A DNA stretch of 64,000 bases from Sutcliffiella tianshenii (GTDB lineage Bacteria; Bacillota; Bacilli; Bacillales; Bacillaceae_I), in the NCBI RefSeq assembly GCF_016908565.1, contig NZ_JAFBED010000009.1, positions 1-64,000 of the forward strand, written 5' to 3'. The translations under genes were made by a program, and so were the position numbers. Shown piece after piece: positions 54,472-62,582 of the stretch (positions within the stretch are counted from its first letter, which is position 1; each line of letters begins with the position of its first letter). The notes under the pieces are model-generated. The model worked only from the letters and a program-made list of their open reading frames with translations. It did not search any database and was not told the origin of the DNA.

Positions 54472-55026
54472 TTAGTCCCAAGTCAATGATAGGATCTCTC
54501 CGGTATAGGCATTGATGATGACAAGTGCCTCCGTTTCTTCGTCGACTTCGATTTCGATTTCGTAGACCCTTATCCCATCCTCATCATCGAGTTCGATGTC
54601 GTCCACTTTCCCTGAAACCTCCTGCAGTGCGATTTCTATCGCCTGCTGTTCGGTTAATATCGTAGGGGGAGGTGCTTCTTCAGAAGGCGGCGTTTCTGCA
54701 GGGGGGTCAGTCGGTTTCGGTTCCTCGTGAGCAGGAGGGGTTCCGTCAACATTTGCTTGCAGTCGCTTCAAAGAGGTGACCTCACTGGATTCCCCGTCGA
54801 TGACGATCTGGTACACACCTTTTTCATTTTCGATCATGACAACATACTCAGGTTCCTTCAGGGAAATCGATTGGATGGTACTGCCTTCATATTGCGTCTC
54901 AACCAGTTCCTGGATTTCCTTTTCTGAAGCAAGAGCTGCAGTCTCCTTGAAAAAGAGGAAGTAGACGGAAACTGCCCCGGCTATCAGTAATAATAGAACT
55001 GCAAGCAATATCCATTTACTTCTCAT
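54472..55026 (-). CDS. membrane-anchored PepSY-domain protein
   Basis: 184 residues. An N-terminal membrane anchor (ILLAVLLLLIAGAVSVYFLF, residues 5-24), a first PepSY-like part (about 32-90), a proline-rich linker (about 95-120) and a clear C-terminal PepSY domain (LTEQQAIEIALQEV to ILSLTWD). It overlaps the kinase gene by 11 bases, like ykoI beside ykoGH in B. subtilis, so it may modulate that kinase or be its output. Confidence 0.85.
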   Translation of the reverse strand: MRSKWILLAVLLLLIAGAVSVYFLFFKETAALASEKEIQELVETQYEGSTIQSISLKEPEYVVMIENEKGVYQIVIDGESSEVTSLKRLQANVDGTPPAHEEPKPTDPPAETPPSEEAPPPTILTEQQAIEIALQEVSGKVDDIELDDEDGIRVYEIEIEVDEETEALVIINAYTGEILSLTWD

Positions 55027-56395
55027 CTTTCTGTGCCTTCCTTTCAGCGGTTTTAGGGAGAGTCACCGTCACCGTCGTACCCTCTCCCTCGGTGCTGTCG
55101 AGGGTGATGCGGCCTTTGTGCGCCGCCACTAATTTCTTGGCGATGGAAAGACCGAGTCCTGCCCCGCCAGTCTCACGGGTCCGTGCTTGATCCACCCGGT
55201 AAAAGCGGTCAAATATCTTATCCTTGTCCTCCTCTGGGATCCCGACCCCTCTATCCTGTATAGAAAAGGAAAGGGTCCGCCCAGTCTCGGTCAATTCCAA
55301 CGTGATAGGTTCCTGACTGTATTTCCGGGCATTGTCCAGTAAAATATAGACCACTTGCTTCAACTTGTTCTCATCGGCCAATAAGCGGAAGTCTGAACCA
55401 TTGGTAATAATCTCGATATCACGTTTAAAGGTGACGCTCATATGCTTAGCGGCATTTTCACATAACTGCAGTAGGTCCAGCTCGTTCTTTTCAAGCGCCA
55501 ATCTCGAATCGGCATTCGCGAGCTCGAGCATCTGCTCTGTCATCTCCCTCATACGTACCGCTTCCGAGTAAATCGCATCGACCGACTCCTCAAGAAGCTC
55601 TGGATTCTTCATACCCCAGCGCTTCAGCATGCTTGCATAGCTTTCAATGACCGTAAGCGGCGTCTTCAGTTCATGGGAAGCATCGGAAACAAATCTATGC
55701 TGCTTTTGATAGTTCTTCTCCAAAAGGTCGATCATCTGGTTGAAGGTCAGTCCCATTGTATAGAGCTCATCCTTGGATGATGCGGTCGGCTCGATCTTCT
55801 GGTAGTCCCCGGTGGATTGGATCTGCTTCATGGTGCTTGTAAGTGCATGAATCGGTGTCAGGATCAGCCTGCTGAGCATATTCCCAAAGAACAATGCAGG
55901 TATGAGGACAAATAGGGATGCCAGGGAAAGAACGATCAATAAAGTCCGCAGCGTATTCTGCGATTCCTCGAGACTTTCTGTCACTTCGAGCATTACGATG
56001 CTGCCGTCAGTCCAGATGAGAGGCATCGATACTACGGCATAGGCAATATCATCGAACGTGCGTATTTCCATCGATTGCTCGTTCTGAAATTTGGTGGGCA
56101 GCTGCCTCATATAAGCTTTGCGCGAGGTGGCAAATACGGATTTCGTGTCCTCATTGATCACCCGGATCATGCCGTTTCCAGGAAGATAGGCACGCAGCAG
56201 ATTATCGAGATTATCATCGAGTGCTATCGCGTCGTTCACCTCTTTTACCACCGTCTTGGTGTGCTCTGTCACACGGCTCACTTCATTGTCAAAAATGATT
56301 CTTTGAAAAAGGAAATAGATGGCCCCGTTGATTAAGAGGAGCATGATGACGAGCCAGACGCTCGAAAATAAGAGGATTTTACTTTTTATCTTCAT
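55016..56395 (-). CDS. OmpR-group sensor histidine kinase (YkoH-like)
   Basis: 459 residues: membrane segments at about 8-30 and 150-172 flanking an extracellular sensor, a HAMP linker (about 173-228), a HisKA domain with His241 in SDASHELKTPLTV, and an HATPase domain with DNARKYSQ, DRGVGIPEEDKDKIFDRFYR and GAGLGLSIAKKLV. It phosphorylates the regulator encoded 4 bases upstream. The linked PepSY gene suggests a YkoGH-type envelope-sensing system; the signal is unknown. Confidence 0.93.
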   Translation of the reverse strand: MKIKSKILLFSSVWLVIMLLLINGAIYFLFQRIIFDNEVSRVTEHTKTVVKEVNDAIALDDNLDNLLRAYLPGNGMIRVINEDTKSVFATSRKAYMRQLPTKFQNEQSMEIRTFDDIAYAVVSMPLIWTDGSIVMLEVTESLEESQNTLRTLLIVLSLASLFVLIPALFFGNMLSRLILTPIHALTSTMKQIQSTGDYQKIEPTASSKDELYTMGLTFNQMIDLLEKNYQKQHRFVSDASHELKTPLTVIESYASMLKRWGMKNPELLEESVDAIYSEAVRMREMTEQMLELANADSRLALEKNELDLLQLCENAAKHMSVTFKRDIEIITNGSDFRLLADENKLKQVVYILLDNARKYSQEPITLELTETGRTLSFSIQDRGVGIPEEDKDKIFDRFYRVDQARTRETGGAGLGLSIAKKLVAAHKGRITLDSTEGEGTTVTVTLPKTAERKAQKDEK

Positions 56396-56399
56396 CCGT

Positions 56400-57068
56400 C
56401 TACTCCTTTAAGCGATAACCGACACCGCGGATTGTCTGAAGGGATTCTGTGATGGGCAGTTTTTTCCGGAGATGCCTCACATACACATCTACAATATTCG
56501 TGTCGCCATAATAGTAGAAGCCCCATACGTTGGTGAGGATCTGCTCGCGGTTCAGGGCCTGGCCCCTATTTTGAATAAAAAAGACTAGGAGCTCGAATTC
56601 CTTTGGGGTGAGGTCGATTTGTTCGTCCCCGTGTTTCACTTCTCTTGTCTTTTCATTGACGGAAAGGTCATGAAAGGTGAGGATGCCGCTTGCTTCCACT
56701 TGTGCACTTACGGTCCGGATGGTGGCCCGGACTCTGGCAAGCAGCTCCTCGATTTCGAATGGCTTTGTTATATAATCGTTCGCACCAAGGTCGAGTCCGC
56801 TCACTTTGTCGGGGATGGAGTTTCTCGCTGTCAGAAGGATGACCGGCGTGGTGGAGCCGGTGGTCCGTATCCGGCGCAAGACCTCCAACCCGCTCAGCTC
56901 AGGAAGCATGACATCAAGGAGCACAAGGTCCCAGCTTCCTTCCTTGAATTTCTCAAGCCCGCTTGCCCCGGTAAAGGCAGCATCCGTTTCATAGCCTTCA
57001 TGCTCCAGCTCAAGCTGCAGGACCCGCGCGATCTTCTTTTCATCTTCGATTATCAAAATATTGGTCAT
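56400..57068 (-). CDS. OmpR/PhoB-type response regulator (YkoG-like)
   Basis: 222 residues. The receiver domain has Glu-Asp at 8-9, Asp52 in LVLLDVMLPELSG and the conserved Lys in YITKPFEIEELLARV. The C-terminal winged helix (about 130-222) contains LTPKEFELLVFFIQNRGQAL and VDVYVRHLRKKL. It is the first gene of the operon with the kinase and PepSY protein. RBS AGGAGAAATAGCG. Confidence 0.94.
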   Translation of the reverse strand: MTNILIIEDEKKIARVLQLELEHEGYETDAAFTGASGLEKFKEGSWDLVLLDVMLPELSGLEVLRRIRTTGSTTPVILLTARNSIPDKVSGLDLGANDYITKPFEIEELLARVRATIRTVSAQVEASGILTFHDLSVNEKTREVKHGDEQIDLTPKEFELLVFFIQNRGQALNREQILTNVWGFYYYGDTNIVDVYVRHLRKKLPITESLQTIRGVGYRLKE

Positions 57069-57188
57069 CGCTATTTCTCCTGTTCTGTAAAAATAGGATT
57101 CGTTTGTATTCTTTATAACACAATTTGCTGCTGAATTCCTATCAGAGCGTTGACGGGCAGAAAAGGGAAGTAGTATAGTGGAATTAAT

Positions 57189-57203
57189 TGAAAATCATTA
57201 TCA
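57189..57203 (+). promoter_or_regulatory. Fur-box-like site upstream of the YwjA-like gene
   Basis: TGAAAATCATTATCA matches the Fur consensus TGATAATNATTATCA at 14 of 15 positions, 88 bases before the start codon. The B. subtilis ywjA operon belongs to the Fur regulon. Confidence 0.65.
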
Positions 57204-57290
57204 TTAGTGTCCCGAAAAAAATAATACTAGAATCTGAGATTTATAGGTACAATATAGAAAACTACTACATAGAAAAAGGAGGGGAAAAGC

Positions 57291-59000
57291 GTGCTGCGAC
57301 GTTTTTTTTCTTACTATAAGCCATACAAGTGGCTGTTTATCCTCGATTTTTCCTGCGCGGTCCTTGTCGGGCTGCTCGAGCTTGCCTTTCCGCTCGCCGT
57401 CAATCAGGTAATCGACCGGCTCTTGCCGGAATCAAACTGGACGCTCATTCTCTGGGCATGCCTTGGGTTGATGGCAATATACGCCATTAATACCGGCCTG
57501 CATTTTATAGTCACCTATTGGGGGCATATGCTCGGGATCAATATCGAGACAGATATGCGCCGCAAGCTTTTTCAGCATATGCAAAAGCTTAGCTTCAGCT
57601 ATTATGACAACAACAAGACTGGTCATTCCATTTCCAGGCTGACAAAGGATCTCGAGGAAATCGGCGAGGTTGCGCATCATGGGCCGGAGGATGTGTTCGT
57701 CGCCGTGATGACCTTGATCGGGTCATTTGTGCTCATGCTCTCCATCAACTGGAAGCTCGCGATTCTTTCATTTTTGGTAATTCCATTATTGATGGTGCTT
57801 GCCATTCATTTTAATAAAAAAATGACCCGTACCTTCCGCCGGATGTTCGGGGATGTGGCGGAAATCAATGCAAGGGTGGAGGACAGCATCGGCGGGATCC
57901 GTGTCGTGCAGGCCTTTGCCAATGAAAAGCATGAGCAGAAGCAGTTTGCCGTCAATAATGAAAACTACCGGAATACAAAACTTGCATCCTATAAAATCAT
58001 GGCACAGAACGTGACGGCAAACTATATGCTGATGCGTCTTGTCACCTTGTTCACCCTACTGTTCGGTACATTTTTCGTCATCCGCGGCAACCTGACCTAT
58101 GGGGAATTTGTCGCGTTCATTTTACTGTCAAATGTTTTAATGGGGCCGATCCAGAAAATCAATGCAGTGATTGAGAGCTATCCAAAAGGGATTGCCGGCT
58201 TCAAGCGTTATGTGGAAATCCTTGATACGGAGCCGGATATTGCGGATGCACCGGGAGCGGTGGCGGCAGAGCTTGATGGGGAGATTCATTACCGGAATGT
58301 TTCGTTCGGTTATGAGGGAACGGAGCGGGTATTGAAGAATATCAACTTGAACATCCGTGTAGGAGAGACGGTGGCGTTTGTCGGGCCATCTGGTGCGGGT
58401 AAAACGACGCTATGCAGTCTGCTGCCACGGTTCTATGAGCTTGAGGAAGGAAGCATTTTGGTTGATGGCTATGACACACGCGAACTGACATTACAGTCCC
58501 TGCGCAGCCAGATCGGTATCGTCCAGCAGGATGTATTCCTTTTCTCCGGGACCGTGCGAGAAAATATCGCATACGGCAAGCTCGATGCCACAGATGAGGA
58601 AATCATGGAAGCAGCGCGCCGCTCGCAATTGGATGAGTTCATTGCCTCACAGCCACATGGTCTTGATACAGTCATTGGGGAGCGCGGCGTGAAGCTATCC
58701 GGCGGGCAGAAGCAGCGTTTGGCGATATCCCGTATTTTCTTGAAGAACCCGCCGATTCTTATTTTGGATGAAGCGACATCTGCTTTGGATACGGAGACCG
58801 AACGCGCCATCCAGGGGGCTTTGAATGAGCTTTCCAAAGACCGTACCACACTGGTGATTGCACATCGACTGGCAACCATCAAAAATGCCGACCGGATCAT
58901 GGTTGTCACAAAGGACGGGATCGCTGAGCAGGGCCGACATGATGAATTGATCGAAGCGGAGGGAATCTACAGCAGGCTCCATGCCGCACAGTTCGGATAA
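57291..59000 (+). CDS. ywjA: ABC exporter, fused permease-ATPase (YwjA-like)
   Basis: 569 residues: a six-helix membrane domain (about 15-300) and an ATPase (about 330-569) with Walker A GPSGAGKTT at about 365-373, Q-loop IVQQD, signature LSGGQKQRLAIS and Walker B ILILDEA. The opening FFSYYKPYKWLFILDF and GHMLGINIETDMR closely resemble B. subtilis YwjA. It forms a homodimer; the substrate is unknown. It starts with GTG behind AAAGGAGGGG. A Fur-like box upstream suggests induction under iron limitation. Confidence 0.9.
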   Translation: MLRRFFSYYKPYKWLFILDFSCAVLVGLLELAFPLAVNQVIDRLLPESNWTLILWACLGLMAIYAINTGLHFIVTYWGHMLGINIETDMRRKLFQHMQKLSFSYYDNNKTGHSISRLTKDLEEIGEVAHHGPEDVFVAVMTLIGSFVLMLSINWKLAILSFLVIPLLMVLAIHFNKKMTRTFRRMFGDVAEINARVEDSIGGIRVVQAFANEKHEQKQFAVNNENYRNTKLASYKIMAQNVTANYMLMRLVTLFTLLFGTFFVIRGNLTYGEFVAFILLSNVLMGPIQKINAVIESYPKGIAGFKRYVEILDTEPDIADAPGAVAAELDGEIHYRNVSFGYEGTERVLKNINLNIRVGETVAFVGPSGAGKTTLCSLLPRFYELEEGSILVDGYDTRELTLQSLRSQIGIVQQDVFLFSGTVRENIAYGKLDATDEEIMEAARRSQLDEFIASQPHGLDTVIGERGVKLSGGQKQRLAISRIFLKNPPILILDEATSALDTETERAIQGALNELSKDRTTLVIAHRLATIKNADRIMVVTKDGIAEQGRHDELIEAEGIYSRLHAAQFG

Positions 59001-59021
59001 GGCGATTTATTAGTAATCCGC

Positions 59022-59047
59022 GTTTCGAAAAATAGCCACCGGGGAAT
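59022..59047 (+). promoter_or_regulatory. SigB-type promoter of the stress-protein gene
   Basis: GTTTCG (59022-59027) and GGGAAT (59042-59047) are separated by 14 bases. This fits the SigB pattern (GTTTAA, 12-15 bases, GGGWAW) except for the last two -35 bases, and lies 45 bases before a gene of a general-stress family. Confidence 0.55.
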
Positions 59048-59091
59048 GTAAGAGTTAACAACAACTTTTACTTTCCTAGGAGGAATAATAG

Positions 59092-59643
59092 ATGAGAAAA
59101 ACAATTTTAGGAGTATACGATTCGGAATTGGAAACGAGGAATGTGGTAGAGGGCCTGATCGTCCATGGCTATACGGCAAATGAAATTTCAGTAGTTTCCC
59201 AGCATAAGATGAGCAGCTCAGATTTTCCGGAGGGCACCAACGTCGAGAGGATAACGACTGAGCCGGAGGATGACTCTGTCATGGATAAGATCAAGCACGC
59301 CATCATGCCAGATGAAGCACAAGAAACAGAAGGTGTCGGCAACCGCCTGCTTAAGATGGGCGTATCCGACAGGGAAGCGCCGATGTATGCAACGGATATC
59401 GAGAACGGCAGGATTGTCGTACTGGTGGATGAGGCAAGCCATAGAGGCACGCCGGTAGAAAGCACCAAGCCGATTTCCGTCATGGAGGAGCAGACAGAAC
59501 CTTCCTATCGTGTAGAATCATCGGCAGTGCATGAAAGCCCGAAAGAGCATAATCCATTCACCGGAATCGATGAAGAAACAAAGACAGTCCGTGCCAAAAG
59601 GGAAGCGGATATGCTGAAACAGGCAGATCTATATAAACTGTGA
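59092..59643 (+). CDS. YflT-domain (general stress protein 17M) protein
   Basis: 183 residues. The N-terminal YflT-like domain (about 1-110) has ILGVYDSELETRNVVEGLIVHGYTANEISVVS and a central GVGNRLLKMGVSDREAPMYATDIENGRIVVLVDE; the C-terminal 70 residues are charged and probably disordered. Family members are SigB-controlled general-stress proteins of unknown biochemical function. RBS AGGAGGAATAATAG. A SigB-like promoter lies upstream. Confidence 0.85.
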   Translation: MRKTILGVYDSELETRNVVEGLIVHGYTANEISVVSQHKMSSSDFPEGTNVERITTEPEDDSVMDKIKHAIMPDEAQETEGVGNRLLKMGVSDREAPMYATDIENGRIVVLVDEASHRGTPVESTKPISVMEEQTEPSYRVESSAVHESPKEHNPFTGIDEETKTVRAKREADMLKQADLYKL

Positions 59644-59647
59644 GAAG

Positions 59648-59680
59648 GGTGCCTACACTTTGGTGTAGGCGCTTTTTTTT
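59648..59680 (+). terminator. terminator after the YflT-domain gene
   Basis: GCCTACAC and GTGTAGGC form the stem with a 4-base loop, followed by GC and T8. Confidence 0.88.
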
Positions 59681-59796
59681 GTGGGCGGGGTGGTGCGTGG
59701 AGCGGTTGTTGAGGTGGTGTTCGGGTGTGATGCTTTGTGATGCGTTGCAATGCTGCGATGCAAAACCAATGGCAATTTTCCTTTAATTGGAAAACG

Positions 59797-59921
59797 GACC
59801 GATAACGTGGCATTTTGGATCGATTGACAGGTGGAATGGACCGATTAGGGCATGTTTTAGATCGATTACCGGACATTTTGGATCGATTATTGCCGCTTTT
59901 GGATCGATTAACAAAATTCAG
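59797..59921. repeat. 21-bp-period array F, core GAYCGATTA
   Basis: Six units start at 59797, 59818, 59839, 59860, 59881 and 59902, all exactly 21 bases apart. Units begin GACCGATAA, GATCGATTG, GACCGATTA, GATCGATTA (three times) and most end TTTTG; the middle seven bases differ. Same core as array C 22 kb away. It lies beyond the YflT terminator, between convergent genes, with no credible gene. Confidence 0.9.
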
Positions 59922-60010
59922 CCCCCGAACGCCCACGATCAATCCCCATTTCATAAGCACAACCCAGCGCCAGTCCAACAACAATAATCCCTATACCAAA
60001 ATAGCTAAAA

Positions 60011-60030
60011 TTAAACAAACGTTTGATTAA
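60011..60030. promoter_or_regulatory. CAAACGTTTG palindrome, copy 3 (orphan)
   Basis: TTAAACAAACGTTTGATTAA is the exact reverse complement of copy 2 at 35413. It lies between convergent genes, where no promoter is expected. Confidence 0.6.
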
Positions 60031-60111
60031 ACGGCAAAAAAGTGTAGACTTCCCTTAGAATGCAGCCGATTTTCAAAAAAACACTTATAAAATTGTTATA
60101 TAAAAATAAAG

Positions 60112-60126
60112 AGGGGCCAGACCCCC
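60112..60126. repeat. short dispersed repeat (GGGGCCAG type)
   Basis: AGGGGCCAGACCCCC, a near-palindromic copy of the element at 23585 and 61763. Confidence 0.5.
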
Positions 60127-60137
60127 TTGCTAACACA

Positions 60138-60178
60138 AAAAAGCAAGCGGAGAAAAACTTCACCTCCGCTTGCTGCAT
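60138..60178 (-). terminator. terminator of the LVIVD-repeat gene
   Basis: GCAAGCGGAG and CTCCGCTTGC form a perfect 10-bp stem; the minus strand continues with T6. Confidence 0.88.
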
Positions 60179-60188
60179 ACCCTATGTT

Positions 60189-61607
60189 CTACTCCAAAAT
60201 CCGATTAGATTTATTACCATTCCCGTTATTCTTCAACAATACCTTCAAACCAGACCCCATATCGGAAGCCAGCACAAAATTCTTGTCTACGAATACGCCC
60301 CAGACATTCGCACTTTCCGGAGTATAGCGGCCAATTTCGGTCGGCTCGGATGGGTTGGTGATGTCCACGGCGATCACTCCGCCTGCATAATAGCTGAGGT
60401 ACAGCGTATTGCCATGCACTTTCGGATCATGCACCGTGTTGGAGAATGTCGCATAAGTAGGTGGCGCATCCTCTGGGATATCAGTAGTCAGATCTGTCTT
60501 GAACTCGCTCAGCAATACAGGGTTTGTCTTATCCCTGATATCAAAAATGCGCGTATAGCCAAACGCTGCTTCAAAGCCGGACTTCAGCGGCTGATACACC
60601 TCACGCGTTTCGATCAAAATGGTATCCCCTTTAGCCAGAGCAGCGGAATGAGCGGAACCCTGCTGGTCGGTGGCAAACTCGGTGCGTCCCAGATAAACTG
60701 GTTTTTCGGGATTCTTCAAATCAAAAATCACCGTTCCCAGATCCCACATGGAGACATATGCATAGCGGCCGTTATTGTCCGCGATGACACTATGGTTGAA
60801 CACTGGACGGGTCTTTCCGTCCGGGGAATCCCAATGGTAGCCGTTAAAGTCGGTCCCGACCTCTGGTACGCTGCGGGGATCGAACTGCCATAATGTCGTC
60901 GGTTCCGTTGGGTTGGATACATCGACCACCTGGAAGTCACGTGCCTTTCCATGACTGTAATAGTCGGCGTAAGGGCTTGCTGCAAGCACCAATGCCCGGT
61001 TGCCCTGCATCGTCAAATAAAGCTCATGCGTCCCGGTTGTCTGTTTCGTAACCTCCCAGAATCCCAATTTTTGAGGCTGATAAGGATCGGTTACATCATA
61101 AAGTAAAAAGCCTCCTTTGGAATCCGGATTATTCCTGTTCAGCTGCTGCACACTCACTACAGCCAAATCCCCTTTGAAATCAGCGGTGTTTACCGACTTC
61201 ACAATCACTTTTTCATGCCAGGTCCCCGGGATATCATTATGGGCAAAAACAGCCACCTCTTTTGGATTGGAAGGATCCTTCAAATCGAGCACACGCACGC
61301 CGCCATTCCCGCCATTGCGTGTGTGGGTGCCGACATAGGCAAATCCTTTATGGGAATAGACATCTGCAAAAGAATTCTGCTTGCCATCTTCACGAACCAC
61401 GTTCATCTCAGGGGCTGCCGCTTCATATAAGTGTTTTAAGTTTTTGCTTCCTTTCATCTGAGGAACAGCAAGATCGTCATAGTAAGTACGATCCCCTTTG
61501 ATTAAACCCGTTTCATCCAAGGCGTCATGGGCAAGTCCGACAGGCGCCAGAGCAGAAAAGACAAGCATCCCTGCAATTGAAGTTTTGAAAAGAAAGTTCT
61601 TTTTCAT
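60189..61607 (-). CDS. secreted LVIVD-repeat beta-propeller protein
   Basis: 472 residues. A signal peptide (SIAGMLVFSALAPVGLA) is cleaved before HDALDE. The mature chain carries repeated LVIVD-like strands (GGVRVLDLKDPSNPKEV, FLLYDVTDPYQPQKLGF, FQVVDVSNPTEPTTL, TVIFDLKNPEKPVYLG, RIFDIRDKTNPVLLSEF, VIAVDITNPSEPTEIG), giving about six to seven blades of a beta-propeller. The end NNGNGNKSNRILE is polar. Function is unknown, probably binding or scaffold in the envelope. RBS AGGAGGAACAAT. Confidence 0.88.
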   Translation of the reverse strand: MKKNFLFKTSIAGMLVFSALAPVGLAHDALDETGLIKGDRTYYDDLAVPQMKGSKNLKHLYEAAAPEMNVVREDGKQNSFADVYSHKGFAYVGTHTRNGGNGGVRVLDLKDPSNPKEVAVFAHNDIPGTWHEKVIVKSVNTADFKGDLAVVSVQQLNRNNPDSKGGFLLYDVTDPYQPQKLGFWEVTKQTTGTHELYLTMQGNRALVLAASPYADYYSHGKARDFQVVDVSNPTEPTTLWQFDPRSVPEVGTDFNGYHWDSPDGKTRPVFNHSVIADNNGRYAYVSMWDLGTVIFDLKNPEKPVYLGRTEFATDQQGSAHSAALAKGDTILIETREVYQPLKSGFEAAFGYTRIFDIRDKTNPVLLSEFKTDLTTDIPEDAPPTYATFSNTVHDPKVHGNTLYLSYYAGGVIAVDITNPSEPTEIGRYTPESANVWGVFVDKNFVLASDMGSGLKVLLKNNGNGNKSNRILE

Positions 61608-61929
61608 ATTGTTCCTCCTATTATGTAGAGTTTCGGAAAGCTAAATAACTTCCTTAAACTACATAGTAAGGAGGAAATTCCATCAGCACAAATTCTTATA
61701 AGAATATTCAGAAAACTGAACTTGATACCTCTGTCCCTTGAAATGAAGAGTATTTTTTAAATGGGGGCCAGGCTTCCTAGTAAAGGATGGATTTTCGACA
61801 ATTATCGACGGAGTATTTCTGCACAAAACAATTTGTAGGATAAAAGTTTTGTTTTTTTAACCCGTATTCCATGAATCATTATAGAGATTCAGTTAGTATG
61901 AATAGTAGAAAACAGTAAAAGGGTGGAGA
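61608..61929. other. intergenic stretch with one short dispersed repeat
   Basis: About 320 bases between divergent genes. GGGGGCCAGGCTTCCTAG at 61763-61780 is a copy of the short repeat found at 23585 and 60112. I see no gene; it must contain the two promoters. Confidence 0.45.
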
Positions 61930-62457
61930 GTGTTGGAGAAAATAGAACTAAGTTATCGTTTTAAGCCAAGAGATGGGAAAGAGGGGCTAAGAAACCTGCC
62001 CCGTGCAAGACTCACTGAAAGGCTGATGTTTATCATCATGCCGCTGGTGGTGATCCTTACAGCCATTTATTCCGGAATGAGGGATCCATTTGGGATAATA
62101 TTATTATTAATATTTGGGTCCGCGATTTTCTTTGGGATTTTTTATGTGATTATTTTCATCGGATTATCGGCAATGGGTAGAATCTTTTACAAGAAGACAT
62201 TTTCTGATCCTTCAAAAAAGATCAGGATCACCTATCATCTTGGAGACGACTTTTTTACAGCCGGCAAAGATAATCTCCAAATTCCGATTGATAAAAATTT
62301 AAAGCTTGTCACGACAAAACGCAATCATCTACTTTACTTTGGCAAAATGATGAAAGCGAAGGTCCTGATCATCCCTAAGGAATACGAAGGGGACAAAAGA
62401 TACCAGGAGCAGGTCGTCATTTTTATCAATGAGGTGAAGAAGAGACTGGCAGCATAA
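61930..62457 (+). CDS. membrane protein with YcxB-like C-terminal domain
   Basis: 175 residues: a polar N-terminus (LSYRFKPRDGKEGLRN), two membrane segments (about 32-50 and 54-80), and a cytoplasmic domain (about 95-175) with KIRITYHLGDDFFTAGKDN and HLLYFGKMMKAKVLIIPKE, the pattern of YcxB-like domains. The start is GTG at 61930 or TTG at 61933 behind GGTGGAG; the first is listed. Function is unknown. Confidence 0.75.
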   Translation: MLEKIELSYRFKPRDGKEGLRNLPRARLTERLMFIIMPLVVILTAIYSGMRDPFGIILLLIFGSAIFFGIFYVIIFIGLSAMGRIFYKKTFSDPSKKIRITYHLGDDFFTAGKDNLQIPIDKNLKLVTTKRNHLLYFGKMMKAKVLIIPKEYEGDKRYQEQVVIFINEVKKRLAA

Positions 62458-62582
62458 TTGATATAATTTCACATACTCTTTTGAAAATCTCCCACATTTA
62501 AGGTAAAATTCAAAGAGGAAAAGCTATCCGGGAATAAGCGGATGGCTCTATTAAAAAGATGACGAAGCAAGGAGAATATACC

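Noticed and set aside
27363-59921. CRISPR arrays at the 21-bp-period repeats
   Set aside because: The repeated core is only 8-11 bases and the variable part 10-13 bases, far below CRISPR repeat and spacer lengths, and no cas gene is in the window.
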